Below are positions 33,996 through 40,627 of a stretch of DNA of 41,604 bases, in pieces. Made by a program: the position numbers and the translations under genes. The notes beneath the pieces were generated by a model, which was not told where the DNA came from, did no database searches, and worked only from the letters and a program-made list of their open reading frames with translations. Numbering within the stretch: the stretch's first letter is position 1; each line of letters starts with the position of its first letter. Origin of the DNA: CBDBES01 sp965204465 (lineage in GTDB: Bacteria > Spirochaetota > Leptospiria > Turneriellales > CBDBES01); assembly GCA_965204465.1 (NCBI GenBank), contig CBDBES010000001.1:1-41604 (forward strand). Direction: 5' to 3'.

Positions 33996-35475
33996 AACCA
34001 TTCAAAAAATAGAATACGGCGATTTTCAAACACCGCAAGAATTAGCTCGTGAAGTTTGTGAATTGCTCAAAAAAAATAAAACCAAACCGAGAAGTATTAT
34101 TGAACCAACTTGTGGAATTGGAGCATTTTTTATTGAAGCACTACGTGCATTTCCCGAAACAAAAACAGGATATGCTTTTGATATAAACAATGAGTATATA
34201 GAAACTTTTAAAAAAGAAATTTCAAAACAAAATTTTCCTCAAGATAATACTATTGAAATTGCGGATTTTTTTACAATGAACTGGAAAGTAAAACTTGATT
34301 TGTTGCCTGAGCCTATTTTAATCATTGGGAATCCGCCTTGGGTTACAAATTCACAACTTGGTCAATTACAAAGCGATAATTTGCCAACAAAGCACAATGA
34401 AGAGAATATGAAAGGACTTGATGCTCTTACGGGAAAAAGTAATTTTGATATATCTGAATGGATGATAAGCAAGATGATCGATTGGATACAAGAAAAAAAT
34501 GGAACTATAGCCATGCTATGCAAAACCTCTGTAGCCAGAAAAATTCTTCTGAAAGCATGGAAACAAAATAAAAAAATGGACATCGCAACCATGCACATTA
34601 TTGATTCCAAATTGCATTTTAATATCTCAGCAGATTCTTGCTTACTCAAAATCAACTCATCTGATGAAAAACATAAAGAATGTAAAATTTTTGATTGTCT
34701 TGAAGCCGGAAATCCAATTCAAACAATCGGCTTGCGTGATAATTTGCTTATAGCCGACATACCAAAATACGAAAGAAGCAAACATCTTATTGATGGGGAA
34801 CAATATTATCAATGGAGAACTGGTGTAAAACATGATTGTTCAAAAATCATGGAATTGGAACAAGTAGGAGAAAATCAATATTTAAACGGACTTGGCGAAA
34901 TAAACGAACTAGAAGATAAATACCTGTTTCCTCTACTTAAAGGTTCAAATCTTGCTAATGGGAAAATTCCGAGAAAATTTATGCTTATACCGCAAAGCAA
35001 AATAGGACAAGAAACAAGATATTTACAACAAGTAGCACCAAAAACATGGGGATATCTTAAAAAATACGGACACTTTCTTGATAAAAGAGCGAGTATAATA
35101 TACAAAGACAAACCAAGATTTTCTGTTTTTGGTGTAGGAGATTATACTTTTACTAAGTGGAAAGTCGCCATTCCTGCACTCTATAAAAAACTTGAATTTT
35201 CGATTATTGGTCCTTATGAAAATAAAGCTGTTGTATTTGACGATACTGTAAATTTTATTGCTTTGGAAAATGAAGAAGAAGCTCGTGATTTAGCAGATAT
35301 TTTAAATTCAAATATTGCAAATAATTTTTATCATTCCTTTATTTTTTGGGATAGCAAAAGACCTATTACTGTTCAGTTATTAAAATCTTTGGATATTGAC
35401 GAGCTTCTGACTCATTCAGGAAGAAGAAAAAATTTTAGTATCAGCAAAAAGTCGAGGCAATTACAATTAATTTAA
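33988..35475 (+). CDS. Type II DNA N6-adenine methyltransferase
   Basis: 495 residues. SAM-binding motif I is EPTCGIGAFF (39-48), the acidic motif GYAFDINNEY is at 61-70 and the catalytic motif IV is NPPW at 115-118, typical of gamma-class N6-adenine methyltransferases of the Eco57I/BsuBI-like sort. The C-terminal ~250 residues (FPLLKGSNLANG, KDKPRFSVFGVGDYTF, ALENEEEARDLADILNS) form the target-recognition part. It protects the host DNA from the partner endonuclease, whose gene it overlaps. The TIR gene starts ten bases after the stop codon. Confidence 0.9.
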   Translation: MTKTIQKIEYGDFQTPQELAREVCELLKKNKTKPRSIIEPTCGIGAFFIEALRAFPETKTGYAFDINNEYIETFKKEISKQNFPQDNTIEIADFFTMNWKVKLDLLPEPILIIGNPPWVTNSQLGQLQSDNLPTKHNEENMKGLDALTGKSNFDISEWMISKMIDWIQEKNGTIAMLCKTSVARKILLKAWKQNKKMDIATMHIIDSKLHFNISADSCLLKINSSDEKHKECKIFDCLEAGNPIQTIGLRDNLLIADIPKYERSKHLIDGEQYYQWRTGVKHDCSKIMELEQVGENQYLNGLGEINELEDKYLFPLLKGSNLANGKIPRKFMLIPQSKIGQETRYLQQVAPKTWGYLKKYGHFLDKRASIIYKDKPRFSVFGVGDYTFTKWKVAIPALYKKLEFSIIGPYENKAVVFDDTVNFIALENEEEARDLADILNSNIANNFYHSFIFWDSKRPITVQLLKSLDIDELLTHSGRRKNFSISKKSRQLQLI

Positions 35476-35485
35476 CAAGAGTCAT

Positions 35486-35857
35486 ATGAATTACTATTAT
35501 CAATCAACAAAGTCCAAAAAAAGAGTTTTTATCAGTTTTGATTATGATCACGATAGTGATTTAAAAACTCTTTTAGTTGGTCAATCTAAAAACGAGGATA
35601 CGCCTTTTGAAATTTCTGATTGGTCAGTAAAGGAAGAATTATCTGGTGATTGGAAAGCAAAAGTAAGAACTAAAATAAGACAGGTTGATGTTGTTGCTGT
35701 TATTTGCGGTGAGTACACAGATACAGCAACAGGTGTTAGTGCAGAAATTACTATTACTCAAGAGGAGGATAAACCATATTTTCTTCTTGCTGGTCGCTCT
35801 AACGAAAAAAATAAAAAGCCGAAATCTGCAAAATTAAGTGATGAAATTTATAAATGA
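35486..35857 (+). CDS. ThsB-like TIR-domain protein, stopped by in-frame TGA
   Basis: 123 residues to TGA 35855-35857. TIR-like (PF08937, Thoeris ThsB type): KRVFISFDYDHDSDLKTLLV, DTPFEISDWSVKE (about 38-50), DWKAKVRTKIRQVDVVAVICG and GVSAEITITQEEDKPYFLL with Glu87. Such proteins make signals from NAD+ during phage defence. The frame continues after the TGA as TWDNLKKLIYGQR to TAA 35897-35899. Relatives have ...YKWTWDNLKKLI, so the TGA stands where a Trp is expected. The truncated form lacks the last helix and may be unstable. It lies ten bases after the methyltransferase gene and probably shares its transcript. Confidence 0.8.
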   Translation: MNYYYQSTKSKKRVFISFDYDHDSDLKTLLVGQSKNEDTPFEISDWSVKEELSGDWKAKVRTKIRQVDVVAVICGEYTDTATGVSAEITITQEEDKPYFLLAGRSNEKNKKPKSAKLSDEIYK

Positions 35858-35885
35858 ACTTGGGATAATTTAAAGAAACTCATTT

Positions 35886-36134
35886 ATGGGCAAAGATAAA
35901 CTTTCTTTAAATGACTCAATATCACTCATCATTCTTTGTGATAGTCAAGAAGAGATAGATTTATATTGGGATTACTTTACAAAAGACGGACGTGAATCTC
36001 AATGTGGTTGGTGTATAGACAAATTGGGACTTCGTTGGCAAATAATTCCTTCAAATTTAGATGAACTAATGTCTCGTCCAAATGCAAATGAAATTATGAT
36101 GAGTCAAAAAAAAATAGTAATAAGTGAATACTGA
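35886..36134 (+). pseudogene. 5'-truncated VOC (PhnB/3-demethylubiquinone-like) fragment
   Basis: 82 codons that match only the C-terminal half of a PhnB-type vicinal-oxygen-chelate protein: LSLNDSISLIILCDSQEEIDLYWDYF, then GWCIDKLGLRWQIIPSNLDELM. The N-terminal half is missing, and the fragment begins within the TIR gene's tail (overlap with 35886-35899). A deletion that fused the end of the TIR gene to the middle of the VOC gene explains this. It ends 29 bases before the attC-like site, which is where a cassette gene normally ends. Confidence 0.72.
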
Positions 36135-36163
36135 CTTTTACGAAAAGCAATTTTTTGCACATC

Positions 36164-36245
36164 GCACAACAGAGAATAGGCGGTTCCGCTTCGCTTCACC
36201 CAAATTGGCCTACGGCCAACTTCGCCTATTCTCGAAACGTTATAT
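36164..36245 (+). other. attC-like recombination site (integron cassette type)
   Basis: 82 bases with the layout of an integron attC. The inverse core GCACAAC (36164-36170) is followed by GAGAATAGGCG (36172-36182), which pairs perfectly with CGCCTATTCTC (36223-36233). An inner hairpin TTGGCC-TAC-GGCCAA spans 36205-36219. The end is GTTATAT (36239-36245), the core where insertion occurs after the G. Its place right after a gene fits a cassette's 3' end. No integrase gene lies in the window. Recognition is by structure, not by database comparison. Confidence 0.75.
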
Positions 36246-36283
36246 TCAATTTTACATTTAAGAACAAAAAAGAAAGCCCCCTA
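36239..36283 (+). repeat. Left inverted repeat bounding the DUF2075 gene
   Basis: Three blocks: GTTATATTC (36239-36247), TTTTACATTTAAGAAC (36250-36265) and AAGAAAGCCCCCTA (36270-36283). All three recur in inverted orientation and collinear order at the other end of the gene (38407-38415, 38343-38358 and 38294-38307). 39 of the 45 bases are covered. Confidence 0.85.
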
Positions 36284-36319
36284 AAAACCTTTATATACAA
36301 ACCTATTTTATTTATGAAT

Positions 36320-38296
36320 ATGCGTGCATATTATTCAAATGCTATCAAGAATTTTTTGGAAGAAGACACAAACTCCATTTTAGGCAAATTAACTAGTGCT
36401 CACAGCCATAGGCATCTAGAAATCCAACAAACAAATGCATGGAAAATACAGATTCAAATTCTAAAAGAAGTCTTTAAGAAAAATTCAGAAGGACACCTCT
36501 TTTTTGAGTTTGCTATTCCTCGTATGGGCAAAAGAGTAGACAACATTATTATTATTGGAGATTTGATTTTTGTAATTGAATTTAAAGCAGGAGATTCTAA
36601 ATATGAAAAGCATGCGATAGATCAAGTTCTGGATTATAGTTTAGATTTGAAAAATTTTCATCAAGGCAGCCACAACGAAAAATTAATACCTATTTTAGTA
36701 TCAACTCATGCAAGCCCAAACCAAAATTCAATAGAAAAATATCAGGATTTATTATATAAGCCACTTCTAGCAAATAAAGATAATCTTTATGAAGCTTTAT
36801 CTTTTTGTTTTACAGAAAAGGGAACAACAGATATTAATTCCAAAGAATGGCTTGAATCCACATATAAACCAACTCCAACAATTATTGAAGCCGCACAAGC
36901 ACTATACAAAGGACATAACGTTCAGGAGATATCTCGTTCAGACTCTGGCGCCATCAACCTTTCAAAAACTGCTGATTGTATAAATAAAATTATAGATAAA
37001 TCAAAAGAGAAGTCTCAGAAGTCAATCTGTTTTATGACTGGTGTTCCTGGCGCGGGTAAAACTCTTGCAGGATTAAATATTGCTAATGAAAGAATGAAAA
37101 TTGCAGAAGATGAAAATGCCGTTTTTTTATCTGGTAATGGTCCTTTAGTTGAAGTTTTAAGAGAAGCACTAACAAGAGATGAAGTTAATAATGCAAAGCA
37201 AAATGGTAATAAATTAACCAAGAAGGAAGCAAAAATAAAAGCAAATGCGTTTATTCAAAACATACACCATTTTCGTGATGAAGGGTTAATATCAGATAAG
37301 GCACCTACCGAAAAAGTAGTAGTATTTGATGAAGCCCAAAGAGCATGGACACAGCAGCAAGCAAGTTCATTTATGACTAGGAAAAAAGGTGTTGCAGATT
37401 TTGACCGCTCAGAACCCCATTTTTTAATTGAAGTTATGGATAGACATCAAGATTGGTGTTGCATTATTTGTTTAATCGGCGGTGGCCAAGAAATCAACAC
37501 AGGAGAAGCAGGATTAGAAGAATGGGTTAATTCTCTTAAAAATAATTTTTCTGATTGGAAGGTTTATTATTCTAATTTAATTGTTTCTGATAATGATTAT
37601 CTAGATAATTCTGAATCAAAAATGTGGTTAAAAGAAAATGCTAAATCAGAAGACAATTTACACTTGTCAGTATCAGTAAGATCTTTTAGATCAGAAAAAT
37701 TATCTGGTTTTATTCACCAATTACTAAACAAGAAGATTGATGTTGCAAAAAATATCTATCAAGAATTGAAAGAAGACTATCCAATACTTGTCACAAGAAA
37801 CTATCAAATCGCAAAAAAATGGATTTTGGAAAGTGCAAGAGGTTCTGAACGTTATGGTGTTCTTGCTTCATCAAATGCTAAAAGATTAAGACCTTTGGGA
37901 ATTGACGTCAAGAATAGCATTAGTGTTTCTAACTGGTTTTTAGATGGAAAAGATGACGTGCGCTCTTCTTATTATATGGAAGATGTCGCTACAGAATTTG
38001 AAATTCAAGGGCTTGAACTTGATTGGACTATTGTTTGTTGGGATGGAGATTTGCATTTAAAAGATAGTGAGTGGATATATCAAGCTTTCAAAGGCACAAA
38101 ATGGCAAAAAATCCAGCAAGCTATAAAGAAGAGATATCTACTAAATGCATATAGAGTACTTCTCACTAGAGCAAGACAAGGTTTTGTGATATTTATTCCA
38201 GAAGGTAATGAAAAAGATAAAACTAGACCAAAAAAATTCTACGATGAAACGTATGATTTCTTAGTAAATAAAATAGGTATAAAAAAATTAGAATAG
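36320..38296 (+). CDS. DUF2075 protein: PD-(D/E)XK nuclease-like domain fused to a P-loop ATPase
   Basis: 658 residues. I choose ATG 36320 (MRAYYSNAIKNFL, the usual family start) because the upstream in-frame ATG 36155 would translate the attC-like site. The N-terminal domain (~1-190) has PRMGKRVDNIIIIGDLIFVIEFKAGD, with a conserved Asp and Glu-Phe-Lys that look like a nuclease-type core, and AIDQVLDYSLDLKNFH. The P-loop GVPGAGKT is at about residues 241-248 and Walker B VVVFDEAQRAW at about 333-343. Helicase-like motifs near the C-terminus include EFEIQGLELDWTIV and YRVLLTRARQGFVIFIP. COG3410-type proteins are frequent in defence islands; the mechanism is unknown. No SD sequence is obvious. 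The TAG stop lies inside the right inverted repeat. Confidence 0.88.
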   Translation: MRAYYSNAIKNFLEEDTNSILGKLTSAHSHRHLEIQQTNAWKIQIQILKEVFKKNSEGHLFFEFAIPRMGKRVDNIIIIGDLIFVIEFKAGDSKYEKHAIDQVLDYSLDLKNFHQGSHNEKLIPILVSTHASPNQNSIEKYQDLLYKPLLANKDNLYEALSFCFTEKGTTDINSKEWLESTYKPTPTIIEAAQALYKGHNVQEISRSDSGAINLSKTADCINKIIDKSKEKSQKSICFMTGVPGAGKTLAGLNIANERMKIAEDENAVFLSGNGPLVEVLREALTRDEVNNAKQNGNKLTKKEAKIKANAFIQNIHHFRDEGLISDKAPTEKVVVFDEAQRAWTQQQASSFMTRKKGVADFDRSEPHFLIEVMDRHQDWCCIICLIGGGQEINTGEAGLEEWVNSLKNNFSDWKVYYSNLIVSDNDYLDNSESKMWLKENAKSEDNLHLSVSVRSFRSEKLSGFIHQLLNKKIDVAKNIYQELKEDYPILVTRNYQIAKKWILESARGSERYGVLASSNAKRLRPLGIDVKNSISVSNWFLDGKDDVRSSYYMEDVATEFEIQGLELDWTIVCWDGDLHLKDSEWIYQAFKGTKWQKIQQAIKKRYLLNAYRVLLTRARQGFVIFIPEGNEKDKTRPKKFYDETYDFLVNKIGIKKLE

Positions 38297-38358
38297 GGGG
38301 CTTTCTTAAAATATAGACTCCCTTCGGTCGAAATTAATATATGTTCTTAAATGTAAAA
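38294..38358 (+). repeat. Right inverted repeat bounding the DUF2075 gene (inner part)
   Basis: TAGGGGGCTTTCTT (38294-38307, containing the gene's stop codon) and GTTCTTAAATGTAAAA (38343-38358) are exact inverted copies of 36270-36283 and 36250-36265. They are separated by 35 bases that include a small CCCTTCGG turn. The outer block GAATATAAC is at 38407-38415. Confidence 0.85.
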
Positions 38359-38406
38359 CTCTGAAATTTTCCTTCGGAACGTTGCACTAAATTTCAGCCC
38401 TTCGGG
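38359..38406 (+). other. Stem-loop with CCTTCGG turns between the inverted-repeat blocks
   Basis: CTGAAATTT (38361-38369) pairs perfectly with AAATTTCAG (38389-38397). Within it TTCC-TTC-GGAA forms a second small hairpin, and CCCTTCGGGG follows at 38398-38407. The right side of the DUF2075 unit has this hairpin inserted where the left side has two bases (AA, 36248-36249). Confidence 0.6.
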
Positions 38407-38490
38407 GAATATAACAAGGGATATGAGGTTACGAAGTCTTGCAGACTTCTCCACCCATATTGCTCCCTGCGGTCGCAACATCAGATATAC
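38407..38490 (+). other. Second attC-like structure, degenerate core
   Basis: It starts with ATATAAC (38409-38415), the exact inverse of the core GTTATAT at 36239-36245. Then AGGGA/TCCCT, TATG/CATA and GAAGTCT-TGC-AGACTTC form a long imperfect stem (38417-38468). A TGCG-GT-CGCA turn follows. The expected right core is not found intact; GATATAC (38484-38490) is the nearest, differing from GTTATAY by one base. It is a plausible but weakened attC that would end the DUF2075 cassette. Confidence 0.5.
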
Positions 38491-38699
38491 GCAATTCAAA
38501 AAATATTTTTCTTTGGATTAAGGATATTTGATAGGCTTTTAAAAATAAGGAATAATTTTGTTTATTAATTTTTAAGGAGGGGGATAAGCGGATATTTTCT
38601 CCGCTGTCGCTCCAAAAATGAATTCTAAAAACAGAGGTGGAGAAATAAGTGCTTTTCACTATATTATAAATATGATTTTACTTTTTAAACCAAACAATT
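38491..38699 (+). other. Non-coding stretch before the second TIR gene
   Basis: With the preceding structures, 38297-38699 holds no convincing gene on either strand. It is AT-rich, with GCGGA-TATTTTC-TCCGC (about 38588-38604) as the only clear hairpin. A promoter for the TIR gene would be expected here, but the candidates are weak. CTCC/GGAG segments could be another attC remnant. Confidence 0.45.
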
Positions 38700-39038
38700 A
38701 TGGCAGATAAAAAAGTTGTTTTCATCGGTTTCGCTATTGAGGACAAAAGACAAAGAGATTTTCTTAAAGGACAATCTTTACTTACTAATTCTCCATTTGA
38801 ATATGTTGATATGTCAGTAAAAAAGCCTTATGCAACAGATTGGAAAGACAAAGTTCGTACAAGAATAAAAAAATCAGATGGAGTGATTGCTTTGATAAGT
38901 AAAAATTCTCTAACTTCAAGCGGACAAAAATGGGAAATTCAATGTGCAAAAGAGGAGAATAAAAAAGTCCTTGGTGTATGGGCTTATTCAAATGATCGTA
39001 CCAAGATAGAGGGAGTAAATACAAAAGTATGGACTTGA
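38700..39038 (+). CDS. TIR-domain protein of the ThsB-like class, stopped by in-frame TGA
   Basis: 112 residues to TGA 39036-39038. TIR pattern: KKVVFIGFAIEDKRQRDFLKG, SPFEYVDMSVKKPYATDWKDKVRTRIKKSDGVIALIS, SGQKWEIQCAKEENKKVLGVW (Glu79). After the TGA the frame goes on as GNIKNFINSL to TAA 39069-39071. Family tails read roughly VWTWDNIANFIDSL, so TGA replaces the second Trp of WTW. The extended frame ends five bases before the RipA-like ATG, normal operon spacing, which shows the original gene included it. It is only distantly similar to the first TIR protein. Confidence 0.8.
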   Translation: MADKKVVFIGFAIEDKRQRDFLKGQSLLTNSPFEYVDMSVKKPYATDWKDKVRTRIKKSDGVIALISKNSLTSSGQKWEIQCAKEENKKVLGVWAYSNDRTKIEGVNTKVWT

Positions 39039-39076
39039 GGCAATATTAAGAATTTTATAAATAGCCTTTAATATCC

Positions 39077-39175
39077 ATGAAGGAAACTAGTCTTTTCAAG
39101 AACGGCGAAAAAGAATATGGAAATGATTATAAAAATCATTTTTTAGAACAGTATAAACTTTATTTAGAAAGGTGA
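39077..39175 (+). pseudogene. N-terminal fragment of a RipA-family membrane protein
   Basis: 32 codons, MKETSLFKNG ... FLEQYKLYLER, ending at TGA 39173-39175. The start of RipA-family octameric membrane proteins reads much like this (a short acidic leader, then HLLEQYKLYVE) and then continues with a helical bundle and membrane segments, all missing here. I recall TIR-like genes paired with RipA/SLATT-like membrane proteins. The cut falls just after LYLE, and the DNA from about 39172 belongs to another gene in another frame, so a deletion joined the two. Confidence 0.65.
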
Positions 39176-39387
39176 TCAGTAAAGAGAATGGAGAGGTTAT
39201 CAAAGTTATTGAACATAAAAAAGACGGCAGTAAACGCAAAAAACCATATAACATATTTCAGTATTCATACAAATTGAAATCAAATAAAGACGTAAAGGCC
39301 ATCTATGGTCAGGCTGCGAATAAGCCTTTTGATACAATATCAAAAAAACAAAAGAGTGAAATAGGAGAATCAATATGCCTAAGGTAA
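39172..39387 (+). pseudogene. C-terminal remnant of an unidentified gene, fused to the RipA fragment
   Basis: About 70 codons of basic sequence (ENGEVIKVIEHKKDGSKRKKPYNIFQY, then QAANKPFDTISKKQK). No proper start: the frame opens at the junction with the RipA fragment and has only a GTG there. The stop (39385-39387) overlaps the ATG of the next frame by 13 bases, as in coupled operons, so it is likely the tail of a gene that once preceded that one. I do not recognise the family. Confidence 0.5.
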
Positions 39388-40325
39388 TTCAATTTCCACA
39401 TCCGGGAAAAGAGCATAGACCAGACAAAAATAATAAAAAACATAAGGGTTGGAATAAGGGCGGACATCAAAGAAAATTTCTTTTATCAAAGGGAGACTTT
39501 GTATAAGGTGATGAACTGAAGAGTGGGAATCTGGTCTTTTGGGGAGAGTGGGAACCTCCCAGTAAAGTCAAAGAACTAGAAAAAAATAATGAGCTTCTGC
39601 TGCCCAGATGGCTGCATGATCCTTATTTACCAAAGAGTATACCACCACAAGAAACAAATTCCGGGGATTGTAGCGGTAACACTTCTAAGCCAAAGAATGA
39701 AGATGGTTATTTGCAAAATACAGACCCGTGTGTTTTCGGCAATAGCTTTGTTTATTTCAATTGCAAACAACACAAGAAAAAAAGAAATTCTTCAAAAGAA
39801 AGAATAGGAACAGGATTATCAAAATTAGAAAAAGGCTCACTGATCTTGTTTGGTTCAACCAAGATTAAAGCAAAAAACGGGCCATTTTTTCAGTTAGACA
39901 CCGTTTTTGTCGTCTCTGATTATATATGTTACAATATGGAAAATATTGACGAGGCGATTAAGAATATTAAAAGTAAAGGAGTTAGCAAGGATTACATCGA
40001 CGCTGTGTTTAAAATGGCTTTCCCTAAGTCAGAAAAGTATTCTTTGGAATTAAGGTTCTATTTTGGCGCGACTTATAAAAATCAAATAGAAGGTATGTAT
40101 TCTTTTTCTCCGTCAAAAATTTATCAGAATGAAAGTTCAGGTTTTGAAAGAATAAAGCTAAGAAACTCCAATATCCCCTTTTTGACCAACAATATAAATT
40201 CTTCTCCAAAATTGAGAGAAAAAACTCTCGAAGAAATTAAAAAAATTTGGAAGAAAGTCAGACAAATTTCACGAAAGCAAGGCTATGTTGAAGGTGTTAA
40301 GTTTAGGTTCCCGCCAAAACAGTAA
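39375..40325 (+). pseudogene. Unknown conserved-looking protein gene interrupted by TAA
   Basis: The frame begins at ATG 39375 (MPKVIQFPHPGKEH) and runs to TAA 40323-40325 with a single internal stop, TAA 39504-39506, after KFLLSKGDFV. Sequence on both sides reads as one protein of about 316 residues: before it GWNKGGHQRKFLLSKG, after it GDELKSGNLVFWGEWEPPS, RWLHDPYLP, NTDPCVFGNSFVYFNC and KGSLILFGS...FFQLDTVFVVSDYICYN. I recall similar phage-related hypothetical proteins but no function. There is no good in-frame start soon after the stop. Inactivation by one base change is most likely. Confidence 0.7.
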
Positions 40326-40627
40326 GAGTGTGAAGATACATCCGGTAAATCGTTAACATTTCTGATCTGTTTTAATTGATAGCTCATTTTAATCACCTAT
40401 GCTTATAATCAGAATGGCGTTCTATTTATTAGTATACCCCCTATTTTTAGCAAAAATTATTTTTAGCTTCTATTTTGTAAGAAAAGATCATGTGAAAATA
40501 GTATCTCTTTTAAACAAAAAACACTTTGCAATCTATCTTTTCTGATCATTATACCCACTAGTATTGATCTTCAAAGAGGCTTATGATGAATGCAATAATA
40601 GAAATTATGAGACGCAAAGGAGGTAAT
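40326..40627 (+). other. Intergenic stretch before the ankyrin gene
   Basis: About 300 AT-rich bases. A short plus-strand frame at 40399-40545 encodes 48 mostly hydrophobic residues (MLIIRMAFYLLVYPLFL) but has no ribosome site, so I do not call it a gene. AAAGGAGGT (40617-40625) at the end is the ribosome site of the ankyrin gene. No clear promoter or attC is seen. Confidence 0.5.

Noticed and set aside
36155..36319. N-terminal extension of the DUF2075 protein from ATG 36155
   Set aside because: This part translates the attC-like palindrome and the inverted repeat; relatives begin at MRAYYSN (36320).
35486..39071. Genome-wide TGA=Trp genetic code
   Set aside because: Several well-bounded core genes end at TGA exactly where the family ends (ilvC after NWLQK, pgsA overlapping pgpA), and Trp is TGG throughout. 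Any reassignment could only concern the donor of the TIR genes.
40399..40545. 48-codon hydrophobic frame before the ankyrin gene
   Set aside because: No ribosome site and composition expected by chance in AT-rich DNA.
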